A DNA stretch of 32,834 bases from a virus: positions 1 to 32,834 of IMG/VR virus record IMGVR_UViG_3300014839_001409; one strand, 5' to 3'. Positions 7,287 through 14,677 of the stretch are shown here, piece after piece; position 1 is the stretch's first letter; each line of letters starts with the position of its first letter. Both the position numbers and the translations under genes were made by a program. The notes below the pieces were generated by a model. The model was not told where the DNA came from. It saw only the letters and a program-made list of their open reading frames with translations, and made no database searches.

Positions 7287-8822
7287 ATGTACGGAATGCC
7301 CCGCGACATGCCGAGCATGCCGAATGTCGCGTCCGACGCCCCGGTCGGTTCCTCGCCCTGGTGGATCGACCGCCTGTCCAAGGTCCTCGATAACCGCGCC
7401 GCGCCGATGCGCAAGTACGAGGAGTACTACCGCGGCAAGCACCCGATGCTCTACGCCGGCAGCAAGTACCGGGCGGCGTTCGGGAACCTGTTCTCCGGCT
7501 TCGCCGACAACTTCTGCGGCCTGGTGGTCGACGCCGTCGAGCAGCGCCTCGACATCGAAGGCTTTCGGATGGGCTCCGACGAGAGCCTCAAGGCCGACGC
7601 GGACGCCTGGCGGATCTGGCAGAGCAACAACCTCGACGCCCGCTCGCAGATCGCCCATACCGAGGCCCTCGTCAAGGGCGAGACGAGCGTCCTGATCTGG
7701 GTGGATCCGGACGACTCCGACCAGGTCCAGATCACCGTGCAGGACGCGCTGCAGATGGCCATCGGCTACGACCGCGCCACCGGGCAGCGCCTCGCCGCGC
7801 TCAAGCGCTTCGTCCAGGACGACGGTTCGACCTGGTTCACCCTCTACCTGCCTGACCGGATCGAGAAGTACCAGACCCTGCCGAAGGGCGCGAGCAACGC
7901 GATGCTCAAGTTCGGCCGCTACGCCCTCGAGCAGCGCCAGACACCCGGCGAGAACTGGCCGCTCCCCAACCCGATCGGCGTCGTGCCGGTCGTGCCGCTC
8001 CTCAACCTGCCGCACTTCGACGGAACCGGGACGTCCGAGATCGCGTCAGTGATTCCCCTCCAGAACGCGCTCAACAAGCTCTTCCTCGACATGCTCGTGG
8101 CCAGCGAGTACGCCGCCTTCCGGCAGCGCTGGGCGACCGGGCTCGAGCTGGAGATCGACGAGGACACCGGCAAGCCCAAGAACCCGTTCCAGGCCAACGC
8201 CGGGTCGATCTGGACGGTCGAAGAGGCAGCGACCAAGTTCGGCGAGTTCGACGTCACCGACCTCGAGAACTACGTCAAGGCCATCGAGACCACGATCCAG
8301 CACATCGCCACCATCACCAGCACGCCGCCGCACTACCTGCTGGGTTCCTCGGGCGCCTTCCCCTCGGGCGAGTCCCTCACGGCCACCGAGACAGGCCTGG
8401 TCGAGAAGGCCAAGCGCAAGCAGCGCTACCTCGGCGAGGGCTGGGAGGAAGTGATTCGCGTCGCCTTCAAGGTTCTCGACGATCCGAAGGGCGACATCAT
8501 GGACAGCGAGACCATCTGGCGCGACCCCGAGTCGAAGAACGAGGGTGTCCACATCGATGCCCTGGTCAAGCTCGGCTCGCTCGGCGTGCCCGAGGAGATG
8601 CTCTGGGAGATGGCCGGCCTGACGCCCCAACAGATCGAGCGGGCCAAGGCCATCATCGCCAAGGAGCCGCCCGAGCTCGTCCCGGCCATCACCGCCATCG
8701 GCACCGCGGCACCGCCGGCCGTGGCCGGCACCGCACCCCTGCCCCCGGCCGCGGGGGGAGGCGCCAACGGCGCCCCGATCCCGGCCATGACCGGCGCCCC
8801 GGCCGCGAAAGAGGCGGCCTGA
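7287..8822 (+). CDS. Phage portal protein, SPP1 gp6-like
   Basis: 511 residues. The N-terminal part has YEEYYRGKHPM and YRAAFGNLFSGFADNFCGLVV, and the middle has GVVPVVPLLN and LNKLFLDMLVASEYAAFRQRW, a pattern typical of the SPP1 gp6-like (Gp6) portal family. The C-terminus is Ala/Pro rich and probably disordered. Portals form the dodecameric ring at one capsid vertex through which DNA passes and on which terminase and connector proteins dock. It directly follows the large terminase and is preceded by hairpin element copy 1 with a GGGGAG ribosome site. Confidence 0.93.
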   Translation: MYGMPRDMPSMPNVASDAPVGSSPWWIDRLSKVLDNRAAPMRKYEEYYRGKHPMLYAGSKYRAAFGNLFSGFADNFCGLVVDAVEQRLDIEGFRMGSDESLKADADAWRIWQSNNLDARSQIAHTEALVKGETSVLIWVDPDDSDQVQITVQDALQMAIGYDRATGQRLAALKRFVQDDGSTWFTLYLPDRIEKYQTLPKGASNAMLKFGRYALEQRQTPGENWPLPNPIGVVPVVPLLNLPHFDGTGTSEIASVIPLQNALNKLFLDMLVASEYAAFRQRWATGLELEIDEDTGKPKNPFQANAGSIWTVEEAATKFGEFDVTDLENYVKAIETTIQHIATITSTPPHYLLGSSGAFPSGESLTATETGLVEKAKRKQRYLGEGWEEVIRVAFKVLDDPKGDIMDSETIWRDPESKNEGVHIDALVKLGSLGVPEEMLWEMAGLTPQQIERAKAIIAKEPPELVPAITAIGTAAPPAVAGTAPLPPAAGGGANGAPIPAMTGAPAAKEAA

Positions 8823-8825
8823 GCC

Positions 8826-9575
8826 ATGGCCGTCGCCGCTATCTCGATGGTGCACAACGAGCAGGACGTTATCGGGTACGTCGTCCGGCACATGCTGGCC
8901 GAGTGTGACCTGGTCCTGGTGGCCGACAACGAGTCGACCGACGCGACGCGCGAGATCCTCGAGGCGATCGACGACCCGCGCCTGCTGATCTTTGACGAGC
9001 CCTGTCGGGACTTCGCCCAGGTGATGGTCCTGATGCGGCTCACCCGCGAGGCCGAGGTCCGACATGCCAGCTGGATCGTGCCCTTCGATGCCGACGAGTG
9101 GTGGTACTGCCCGACAGACCAGCGCATCGCCGACGTCCTGGACGCCTTCCCGTCGGTGGTTCACGCCACCCGGGCGGAGGCGCTGGACATGGTCCCGCAG
9201 CCGTCCGACCCGGCGGATGAGTCCGATCCGTTCGCCCGGCTTCGGTGGGCCCGTCCGGCCACCGCCGCCAGTCCGGAGAACCGCAAGATCGCCTTCCGGC
9301 CCGGCGGCATGCGGCGCCTGACCCAGGGCTGCCATGCGCTCCAGGGCGAGCCGTTCCCGCCGTTCGGCCCGCTCCGGATCAAGCATGTCCCGTATCGGTC
9401 CTTCGAGCAGGCAAAGACCAAGCTCCGCCACGGCCGTTCTGCCCTGGCGCGGTCGAACGAGCCGCCCGGGTCCGGCTGGCACTGGCGTGAGTGGGGAGCC
9501 CTGCCTGATGCCGGGCTTCGCGAGTGGTGGCGCGTCTGGACCAATCCGGTCGGCCTCGAGAGGTGGACGCCATGA
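8826..9575 (+). CDS. Family 2-like glycosyltransferase
   Basis: 249 residues. VLVADNESTDATREIL near residue 32 is the nucleotide-sugar binding strand-helix of GT2 enzymes, and FDADEWW near 85 supplies the DxD-type metal-binding motif. The C-terminal half contains a FPPFGPLRIKHVPYRSFEQ segment typical of this group. It probably transfers a sugar from a nucleotide-sugar donor to an unknown acceptor, possibly a capsid or tail protein, or the host surface or phage DNA. It lies between portal and scaffold, an unusual place, and starts three bases after the portal stop, so it is in the late operon. No transmembrane helix is seen. Confidence 0.85.
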   Translation: MAVAAISMVHNEQDVIGYVVRHMLAECDLVLVADNESTDATREILEAIDDPRLLIFDEPCRDFAQVMVLMRLTREAEVRHASWIVPFDADEWWYCPTDQRIADVLDAFPSVVHATRAEALDMVPQPSDPADESDPFARLRWARPATAASPENRKIAFRPGGMRRLTQGCHALQGEPFPPFGPLRIKHVPYRSFEQAKTKLRHGRSALARSNEPPGSGWHWREWGALPDAGLREWWRVWTNPVGLERWTP

Positions 9576-10273
9576 TGGACCGCCCCACCAGCTTCGCCAT
9601 CGCCACGCCGTCCCGCGGCCTGGTCCATTCCCGGACGATCGAGGCGGTGCTGGCCAACTCCGCGGCCGCGGACATCCGCGGCACCGGCTGGTTTCTGACC
9701 CACGACCTGCCGATCCCGGATTGCGACGAACACGTGGCCGAGCTCGCGCTGGCATCGGGCGCCGAGGCCATTTGGTTCATCGAGGAGGATGTAATCCCGC
9801 CGACCGGTGCCTTGTCGGCGTCCCTCGACCTGTCCACCAAGTACCCGGTCGTGGCGATCGACTACCCGGTGGGCGACCCGGCCGACTCCTGGACGTGCCT
9901 GCAGCGCGACCCTGTCGACGGGACGATCCTCTGGTGCGGCCTGGGCTGCACGCTGGTCCGGCGCGAGGTCTTCGAGACGCTCGCCCGCCCCTGGTTCAGC
10001 ACCATGTTCCGCTGGGTCGACTACCACAACGGCGCCGGCTGGCAGAAGGAGCTCGCGCCCGAGAGCAACGACCTGCGCTACGGCCACCAGGACATCTACT
10101 TCGGCTTCGCCCTGCGCGAGGCCGGCTTCCGCATCGGCCAGGTGCCCGATATGACCGCCTCGCACGCCTACGTCGCCGAATGGGGCCACCAGGGCACCAA
10201 CGTGGGCGCCCACAAGATCGGGATCCGCGACCACGTCATCAAGGGCGCTTGGCCCGGCCCCATCAATCCGTGA
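9572..10273 (+). CDS. Second glycosyltransferase-like protein (GT-A fold)
   Basis: 233 residues from the ATG overlapping the first glycosyltransferase stop (ATGA). SFAIATPSRG opens the protein, AIWFIEEDVIPP (around residue 65-75) resembles a GT-A metal/sugar site, and GCGCTLVRREVF is replaced here by CGLGCTLVRREVF near 133-145. GHQDIYFGFALREAGFRIG and a following His fit the acceptor-side and metal-binding regions of similar phage proteins. A more upstream start (9524) is open but lacks support, because it would overlap the previous gene by 50 bases. Acceptor and donor are unknown. With the neighbour it forms a two-enzyme sugar cassette inside the head module. Confidence 0.75.
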   Translation: MMDRPTSFAIATPSRGLVHSRTIEAVLANSAAADIRGTGWFLTHDLPIPDCDEHVAELALASGAEAIWFIEEDVIPPTGALSASLDLSTKYPVVAIDYPVGDPADSWTCLQRDPVDGTILWCGLGCTLVRREVFETLARPWFSTMFRWVDYHNGAGWQKELAPESNDLRYGHQDIYFGFALREAGFRIGQVPDMTASHAYVAEWGHQGTNVGAHKIGIRDHVIKGAWPGPINP

Positions 10274-10274
10274 T

Positions 10275-10289
10275 TGGCCCTGTAGGCCA
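10275..10289 (+). other. Small hairpin between glycosyltransferase and scaffold genes
   Basis: TGGCC (10275-10279) and GGCCA (10285-10289) form a 5-bp stem with a 5-base loop just after the glycosyltransferase stop. It is not followed by a U-tract. It may be incidental in GC-rich DNA. The scaffold ribosome site, AAAGGA, follows. Confidence 0.2.
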
Positions 10290-10317
10290 GTTGTACCCGA
10301 AAGGACGCGCAGCTACG

Positions 10318-10947
10318 ATGGCAGAGACAACTCCCGGGACCGCGACGGTCCCCGCGGCGGGTGCGACGCCCGCCCAGACTCCACCGGCTGAGCCGCCGGC
10401 GCCGCCCGCGACAGGCAGCGACGAGCCACTCGGCGAAGGCGGGAAGCGAGCCCTCGAGAGGGAACGACTCGCGGCGCGCGATGCGATCAGCCGAGCCGAG
10501 AAGGCCGAGAAGGCGCTCAAGGATCTCCAGGACGCCCAACTCTCTGAGGCGGAGAAGCGCGACAAGCGACTTGCCGAGCTCGAGACCTCCCAGGCCAGCT
10601 GGGAGACCGAACGCCAGGGGCTTCTGCTCCAGGCCCAGGTCGAACGACTGGCAGCGAGGCTGGGGTTCAACGACCCGGCAGATGCCCTTGGTCTCCTCGA
10701 TCGCAAGGAGATCGAGTTTGACAAGAATGGCGAGCCCCGGAACCTCGAGAAGCTGCTTGCTGACCTGCTCAAGGCCAAGCCCTACCTCGGAGGACGCCGA
10801 ATGATGGGCTCGGCAGACGCCGGCGGCCTCACGAGCGCCGCGCCGCAGACCAGCTTCACGCGGGCCCAGATCCGCGACCAGAAGTTCTTCGAGACCCACA
10901 GGGCCGAGATCCTCCAGGCCGCGAAGGAAGGCCACATCACCGGATAG
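10318..10947 (+). CDS. Phage scaffolding protein-like, coiled-coil
   Basis: 209 residues from an ATG preceded by AAAGGA. After a Pro/Ala-rich disordered N-terminus (residues 1-40), residues about 45-105 are a highly charged heptad coiled coil (RAEKAEKALKDLQDAQLSEA). Then comes LAARLGFNDPADALGLLD, and finally a Gly/Ala-rich linker and QFFETHR-like helix (KFFETHRAEILQAA). This layout and its position directly before the capsid gene match scaffolds that direct capsid assembly and are released afterwards. A much longer in-frame opening upstream overlaps the two glycosyltransferases and is not used. Confidence 0.75.
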   Translation: MAETTPGTATVPAAGATPAQTPPAEPPAPPATGSDEPLGEGGKRALERERLAARDAISRAEKAEKALKDLQDAQLSEAEKRDKRLAELETSQASWETERQGLLLQAQVERLAARLGFNDPADALGLLDRKEIEFDKNGEPRNLEKLLADLLKAKPYLGGRRMMGSADAGGLTSAAPQTSFTRAQIRDQKFFETHRAEILQAAKEGHITG

Positions 10948-10977
10948 CGCAGACAGCGCGAGCCGAGCCGCCCGAGT

Positions 10978-11012
10978 GCGAGTGGGGGCGGCGAGGACAA
11001 GCCCCTACTCGC
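10978..11012 (+). promoter_or_regulatory. 35-nt hairpin element, copy 2 (before major capsid)
   Basis: GCGAGT (10978-10983) pairs with ACTCGC (11007-11012). The stem extends to 12 bp through a G-T/U position and GGGGC/GCCCC, with an 11-base loop. This is the best paired of the three copies. GGGGAG at 11013-11018 is the ribosome site, 7 bases from the capsid ATG. Confidence 0.8.
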
Positions 11013-11025
11013 GGGGAGCCCTGAA

Positions 11026-11970
11026 ATGGCCGACACGATTGGGACGAGCCAGGCCCAATACTTCATCCCGGAGATCTGGGGGAACTACGCTCTCCCGATC
11101 CTTCGGTCCGTCATCGCCACGTCGCCGCGGGTCCTCAAGGACACGGACGTTGCCAGCTTCAGCGTCGGCAACGTCCTGCACGTCCCTTACCCGGGCACGC
11201 TCGCCGTCGAGGACAAGACCGCGGGCGCCGAGTACACCCTCAGCCAGCCGGCCTCCAGCGGCGAGGTCCAGGTCACCCTGGACCACCACAAGGCCGTGAC
11301 GATCAACGTCGAGGACATCGTGCGGGCGCAGGCCAGCTACGACGTCATGGACATCTATGCCCGGGCGCAGGTCATCAGCCTGGCCGAGCAGATCGAGTCC
11401 GACGTGATCGCCGGGATCGTCGCCGGTGCCAAGCTCGAGCGCGACGGCTCGACGCCGCGCACCAAGTCCACGATCGGTACGGCGGGCACCGCCCTGTCGG
11501 CCACGGCCATGCAGACCGCCTGGAAGGCCATGACCGACAACAAGGCCCCGCAGCTCGAGCGGACCGCGGTCATCTCGACCAAGGACTGGCAGGCACTGCT
11601 CGCCGACACGGCCCTGCAGACCTACTTCGCCTTCACCCGGACCACAGCCATCAGCGCAGCCGACCTCGGCCTGCTCTACGGCTTCCAGACCTTCGCCTCC
11701 CAGCTGGTTCCGAGCATGGCCGGCACGCCGACCGAGTACGACAACATCGCCTTCACCCGCGACGGCGTCATGCTCGCGATGCGCGGCCTGCCCGAGCCGC
11801 CTCCCGGATCGATGGCCAGCCGCTACACCGTCCGCGACGACGTGTCCGGCCTGGTCCTCTCGGTCCTCATGGGCTACGACGTCCGCCGGGGCGGCGTGCA
11901 GGTGGTCTTCGAGGCCCTGTACGGCGTCAAGGTGCTCGAGCCCGCCAAGGTCCTGCTCATCAAGAGCTAA
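11026..11970 (+). CDS. Major capsid protein, P22 coat-like
   Basis: 314 residues. The N-terminus (QYFIPEIWGNYALPILRSVIATSP split here across the first 35 residues), the VLHVPYPGTLAVED strand, the VTINVEDIVRAQASYDVMD segment and the C-terminal YDVRRGGVQVVFEALYGVKVLEP pattern correspond to the P22 gp5-like branch of HK97-fold coat proteins. It forms the icosahedral shell around the scaffold. It lies between a strong upstream hairpin/ribosome site and a very stable downstream hairpin, so its transcript segment is insulated, consistent with high expression. There is no maturation protease gene nearby, so head processing, if any, is by another route. Confidence 0.88.
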   Translation: MADTIGTSQAQYFIPEIWGNYALPILRSVIATSPRVLKDTDVASFSVGNVLHVPYPGTLAVEDKTAGAEYTLSQPASSGEVQVTLDHHKAVTINVEDIVRAQASYDVMDIYARAQVISLAEQIESDVIAGIVAGAKLERDGSTPRTKSTIGTAGTALSATAMQTAWKAMTDNKAPQLERTAVISTKDWQALLADTALQTYFAFTRTTAISAADLGLLYGFQTFASQLVPSMAGTPTEYDNIAFTRDGVMLAMRGLPEPPPGSMASRYTVRDDVSGLVLSVLMGYDVRRGGVQVVFEALYGVKVLEPAKVLLIKS

Positions 11971-11978
11971 GAACGCGC

Positions 11979-12012
11979 GATCGGGGGCCGGGCCGATCCC
12001 GGCCCCCTGATC
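11979..12012 (+). terminator. Strong GC hairpin after the capsid gene, no U-tract
   Basis: GGGGGCCGGG (11983-11992) and CCCGGCCCCC (11998-12007) form a perfect 10-bp stem with a 5-base loop, flanked by GATC on both sides with one bulged base. It lies just after the capsid stop. No run of T follows, and the next gene's GAAGGAGG is immediately downstream, so complete termination is doubtful. A partial pause, attenuator or mRNA 3'-end stabiliser is more likely. Confidence 0.55.
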
Positions 12013-12025
12013 GAAGGAGGCGGAC

Positions 12026-12682
12026 GTGAGCCTCACGACCGTGGCCCAGCTTCGGGCCCTGGTCCCGGCAACGCAGACCGAGAGCCAGCTGCAGGAGGTC
12101 ATCGACCGGGAGGAATACTGGCTGGCCCACGAGCTGCGCGGGACGCTGGCCGGCTCCCGCATCCAGACGTTCTATGTCGGCGACCCCTCCGCCATGGGCC
12201 TCTGGGTCGATACCCGCGTCCTGCTACCCGGCTCGCCCATCTGGATGATGAGCGACCGGATGGGGCTTCTCTGGCTGCTCCGCCACACCGACACGGCCAC
12301 CATCGCCGGCACGCCGCCCCAGGTGTTCGCGGTCGTCGACAACGGCGTCGACGTGACCAGCGACATCCGCCTGGTCAAGCACGGCACGGCCGTGGAGCGG
12401 GCGTCGGGCGGATGGAACGGCCCGATTGTCACCGTCACCTACACCCCGGTCGACTCGCTGGAGGTCCAGCGCGTCACGATCGAACTCTGCCGCCTCACCC
12501 TGACCGAGACCGGCTTCTACTCCGAGATGATGGGCGAATACCGCTACATGAAGCGCGATACCGGGCAGGACGAGAACCGCCTGTCGCTGGTGCGCAAGCT
12601 CAAGACCCACCTGCCGCTGTCGATGATCCACGTCCAGACCGCCTCGGAGGACGACCGCGTGGGCGCGGTCGGCAACCTGTGA
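12026..12682 (+). CDS. Head-tail connector-like protein
   Basis: 218 residues, GTG start after a strong GAAGGAGG. The N-terminus, LTTVAQLRALVPATQTESQLQEVIDREE, is the helical hook typical of head-completion (gp6/gp15-like) proteins. The rest is beta-rich (VDTRVLLPGSPIW, VTVTYTPVDSLEVQRVTIELCRL). The last helix and 'MGEYRYMKRDTGQDE' fit connector proteins that stack under the portal. It begins the head-tail joining block; its stop overlaps the next GTG. Confidence 0.7.
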   Translation: MSLTTVAQLRALVPATQTESQLQEVIDREEYWLAHELRGTLAGSRIQTFYVGDPSAMGLWVDTRVLLPGSPIWMMSDRMGLLWLLRHTDTATIAGTPPQVFAVVDNGVDVTSDIRLVKHGTAVERASGGWNGPIVTVTYTPVDSLEVQRVTIELCRLTLTETGFYSEMMGEYRYMKRDTGQDENRLSLVRKLKTHLPLSMIHVQTASEDDRVGAVGNL

Positions 12683-13074
12683 GCCTGCCGCAGATGCTCC
12701 GGACGCCCGTGGTGATCGAGCGGGCCTCCGTGGCGATGACCGCCGGGACCCCGCCGGTCCCGGTGCTCGACGACTACGGGCAGCCGGCCCGGTCCTGGCT
12801 GCCCCTCACGCCGGCTGTCAGCTACGACCCGGACAACCCGGCCTTCCAGCTCGCCTCGATCCAGGTCATCAAGGCGACGGAGGTCCCGCAGTTCAGCCAG
12901 GGCGGTGCCCGGGACCTGTACGCCACGATCTTCATGGCGCCCACCGACGTGATTGCCGCCGACCGGATCCGGCTTGCGAGCAACCCGACCGGACCGTATT
13001 GGGAGATCAGCGGTGTGATCGACCCGGCCGGGCGCGGCCATCACCTGCAGCTCGACGCAAAGCTGGTGCAGTGA
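12679..13074 (+). CDS. Head-closure or head-tail joining protein
   Basis: 131 residues from the GTG in the GTGA overlap with the previous stop. Short, beta-rich, with 'PVVIERASVAMTAGTPPVPVLDDYGQP' (split) and a C-terminal YWEISGVIDPAGRGHHLQLDAKL. Size, gene order and the closing strand pattern fit head-closure proteins (SPP1 gp16-like). No unique motif is visible, so the assignment rests mainly on position. The stop overlaps the next ATG (TGATG). Confidence 0.6.
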   Translation: MSLPQMLRTPVVIERASVAMTAGTPPVPVLDDYGQPARSWLPLTPAVSYDPDNPAFQLASIQVIKATEVPQFSQGGARDLYATIFMAPTDVIAADRIRLASNPTGPYWEISGVIDPAGRGHHLQLDAKLVQ

Positions 13075-13655
13075 TGCCTAGCCCGAAGACTCCGAGCGCG
13101 GCCCTGGTGGCACGCCGCCAGGCGAAGGTGACGCTCAACCACGCCGCGCTCGACGCCCTGACCATGGGCATCGCCGACGGGCTCGCCGACCTTGGCGACG
13201 CCATCATCGCCGACGCCTCGAGCAACGCCCCGCGCGATCCGGACATCGCCGCCAAGCGGGGCGTGCCGATGATGAAGGGCACGGGTCACTGGGGCGTGTT
13301 TGTCGACGGCAAGCAGGTCAGTGGCGAGCCCGGCAAGCCCAAGGGCCTAACGGTCGTTGCCGGCCAGGTCGTGCTGTGGGTCGGTTTCGGCTCGCCGCTG
13401 TCCCACTTCGCCGAGCGCGGCACCATCAAGGAACCGCCGCACCCCTTCCTGCTCCCGGCCGTCGAGAGGTTCGTCCCTGGCACCAAGAAGTTCGTGCTGC
13501 CGGCCATGGAGGCACGCGCCGCCGGCGCCGAGGCCAGGACTGCGGTCCTGGCGGCCGGCGGGACCACGGCCCAGGCGGCCCAGACTGCGCGCAAGGCGAA
13601 GAGCAAGGCCTGGAACCGGGTCTCGGCCGCCCTGAATGCGGAGAGCGGGCTGTGA
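13074..13655 (+). CDS. HK97 gp10-like tail-component protein
   Basis: 193 residues. DALTMGIADGLADLGDAIIADAS near residues 24-46, GHWGVFVDGKQVSG, VVLWVGFGSPLSHFAERGT and PHPFLLPAVERF give the layout of HK97 gp10-like neck/tail completion proteins: an N-terminal helix, a central beta sheet, and the 'HFAERGT...PHPFL' signature. It is complete. It likely caps the tail tube end or forms part of the neck. The next GTG overlaps its stop. Confidence 0.8.
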   Translation: MPSPKTPSAALVARRQAKVTLNHAALDALTMGIADGLADLGDAIIADASSNAPRDPDIAAKRGVPMMKGTGHWGVFVDGKQVSGEPGKPKGLTVVAGQVVLWVGFGSPLSHFAERGTIKEPPHPFLLPAVERFVPGTKKFVLPAMEARAAGAEARTAVLAAGGTTAQAAQTARKAKSKAWNRVSAALNAESGL

Positions 13656-14059
13656 GCGCCCAGTCGCCCCTCGCGTCGGCCGTGGCCGAGCTGGCCGCGG
13701 CCCTGCCGTCCGTGCTCATCCGGGCCAATGAGCCAGCGCCCGGCGACGCCCTGGGCCCGGGCAAATACCAGCGGTTCATCGTCGTGAACTGGCTCGCCGG
13801 CATGCCGCGGCACCGGACCCCGATCCGGATGGTGGTCCTGGGCGTCCGCTCCTACGGCGTGACGCCTCCGGACGCCGAGGCCCTGGGGATGGCGGTGGAG
13901 GCGGTCTTCCACGACAAGGGCGCCCGCCAGACAGCGGGAGCGGGCGTCTGGTTCAGCCTGGTCACGGCTTCGGGCCCGGACACGGATCCCGATACCCGCC
14001 AGCCGCTGTGGCACTCGACGGTCGACTACCCGATCACCTACTCGGAGACCGCGACCTAG
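13652..14059 (+). CDS. Tail terminator/tail completion protein
   Basis: 135 residues from the GTG overlapping the prior stop. The domain is small and alpha/beta: LASAVAELAAALP helix, RFIVVNWLAG, MVVLGVRSYGV, then VEAVFHDKGARQT and a C-terminal VDYPITYSET. This arrangement (helix followed by sheet, no catalytic motif) and its place between gp10-like and major tail genes fit the ring-forming tail terminator that stops tube growth. An upstream in-frame extension overlaps the neighbour and is rejected. Confidence 0.65.
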   Translation: MSAQSPLASAVAELAAALPSVLIRANEPAPGDALGPGKYQRFIVVNWLAGMPRHRTPIRMVVLGVRSYGVTPPDAEALGMAVEAVFHDKGARQTAGAGVWFSLVTASGPDTDPDTRQPLWHSTVDYPITYSETAT

Positions 14060-14087
14060 GGATCGGTCGCACCCGTTCCGCCCGAAT

Positions 14088-14122
14088 GCGAGTTGAGGCG
14101 GACCGGCCAAGCCCCTACTCGC
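14088..14122 (+). promoter_or_regulatory. 35-nt hairpin element, copy 3 (before major tail protein)
   Basis: GCGAGT (14088-14093) pairs with ACTCGC (14117-14122), with GGC/GCC inside and two mismatches between. The 3' arm sequence CAAGCCCCTACTCGCGGG is identical to copy 2. GGGAG at 14123-14127 is the ribosome site, 7 bases before the ATG. Length and spacing equal the other two copies, though the inner stem is weaker. Confidence 0.75.
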
Positions 14123-14134
14123 GGGAGAAACGAA

Positions 14135-14674
14135 ATGGCCATCACGGTAAGCAGCAAGGACATCCTCTTTGGGCCCCCGAGCTCGATCACCTTCTCCATC
14201 GGGAGCACGCCCACCGACCTCGGCGCCTCCGAGGATCCGGCCAAGCTCACGATCACTACCACCCGATACGAGCCCGACTTCATCAACGCGACCGGGCCGC
14301 TGTCGGGCCTGACGCGCATCACCAAGATCAAGGCCGAGCTCACCACCAGGCTGAACGAGCTCAGCCTGACCAAGCTCCAGGCCATGCTCCAGAACGCGAG
14401 CATTGCCACGGTGGCCGGGACACCCGTGACGTACCTCCTGACGGAGTCCATTGGCGCGATCCCGGCCGCCCAGCATGGCAACCTGGTCGTGACCGCAGTC
14501 GGCCCCGACGGCAACAACTGCGTCATCACGCTCCAGAACGCCCTCCAGGTCGGCAACCTCGACATCATCTTCGGCATCACCGGCCCCACCGGGACGCCGG
14601 TGACCTTCCGCGGCTACAGCGACCCCACGACGCCGACGCTGGCCCCATTCTCGATCCAGCGCGTCACGCAGTAA
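14135..14674 (+). CDS. Major tail (tube) protein
   Basis: 179 residues. The protein is nearly all beta strand with short turns (ITVSSKDILFGPPSSI, KLTITTTRYEPDF, GNLVVTAVGPDGNNCVITLQ). A helix, NELSLTKLQAMLQNAS, lies near residues 76-91. This is the tube-forming fold of siphoviral major tail proteins. It is preceded by hairpin copy 3 with GGGAG and followed three bases later by the tail chaperone gene. No immunoglobulin-like extra domain is present. Confidence 0.82.
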   Translation: MAITVSSKDILFGPPSSITFSIGSTPTDLGASEDPAKLTITTTRYEPDFINATGPLSGLTRITKIKAELTTRLNELSLTKLQAMLQNASIATVAGTPVTYLLTESIGAIPAAQHGNLVVTAVGPDGNNCVITLQNALQVGNLDIIFGITGPTGTPVTFRGYSDPTTPTLAPFSIQRVTQ

Positions 14675-14677
14675 CCG

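Noticed and set aside
8046-9755. 569-residue minus-strand open frame across portal and glycosyltransferase genes
   Set aside because: Antisense shadow with no recognisable motif; the plus-strand genes carry strong family signals.
9334-10317. Long upstream extension of the scaffold gene frame
   Set aside because: It overlaps both glycosyltransferases in another frame and is Arg/Pro rich; ATG 10318 has AAAGGA.
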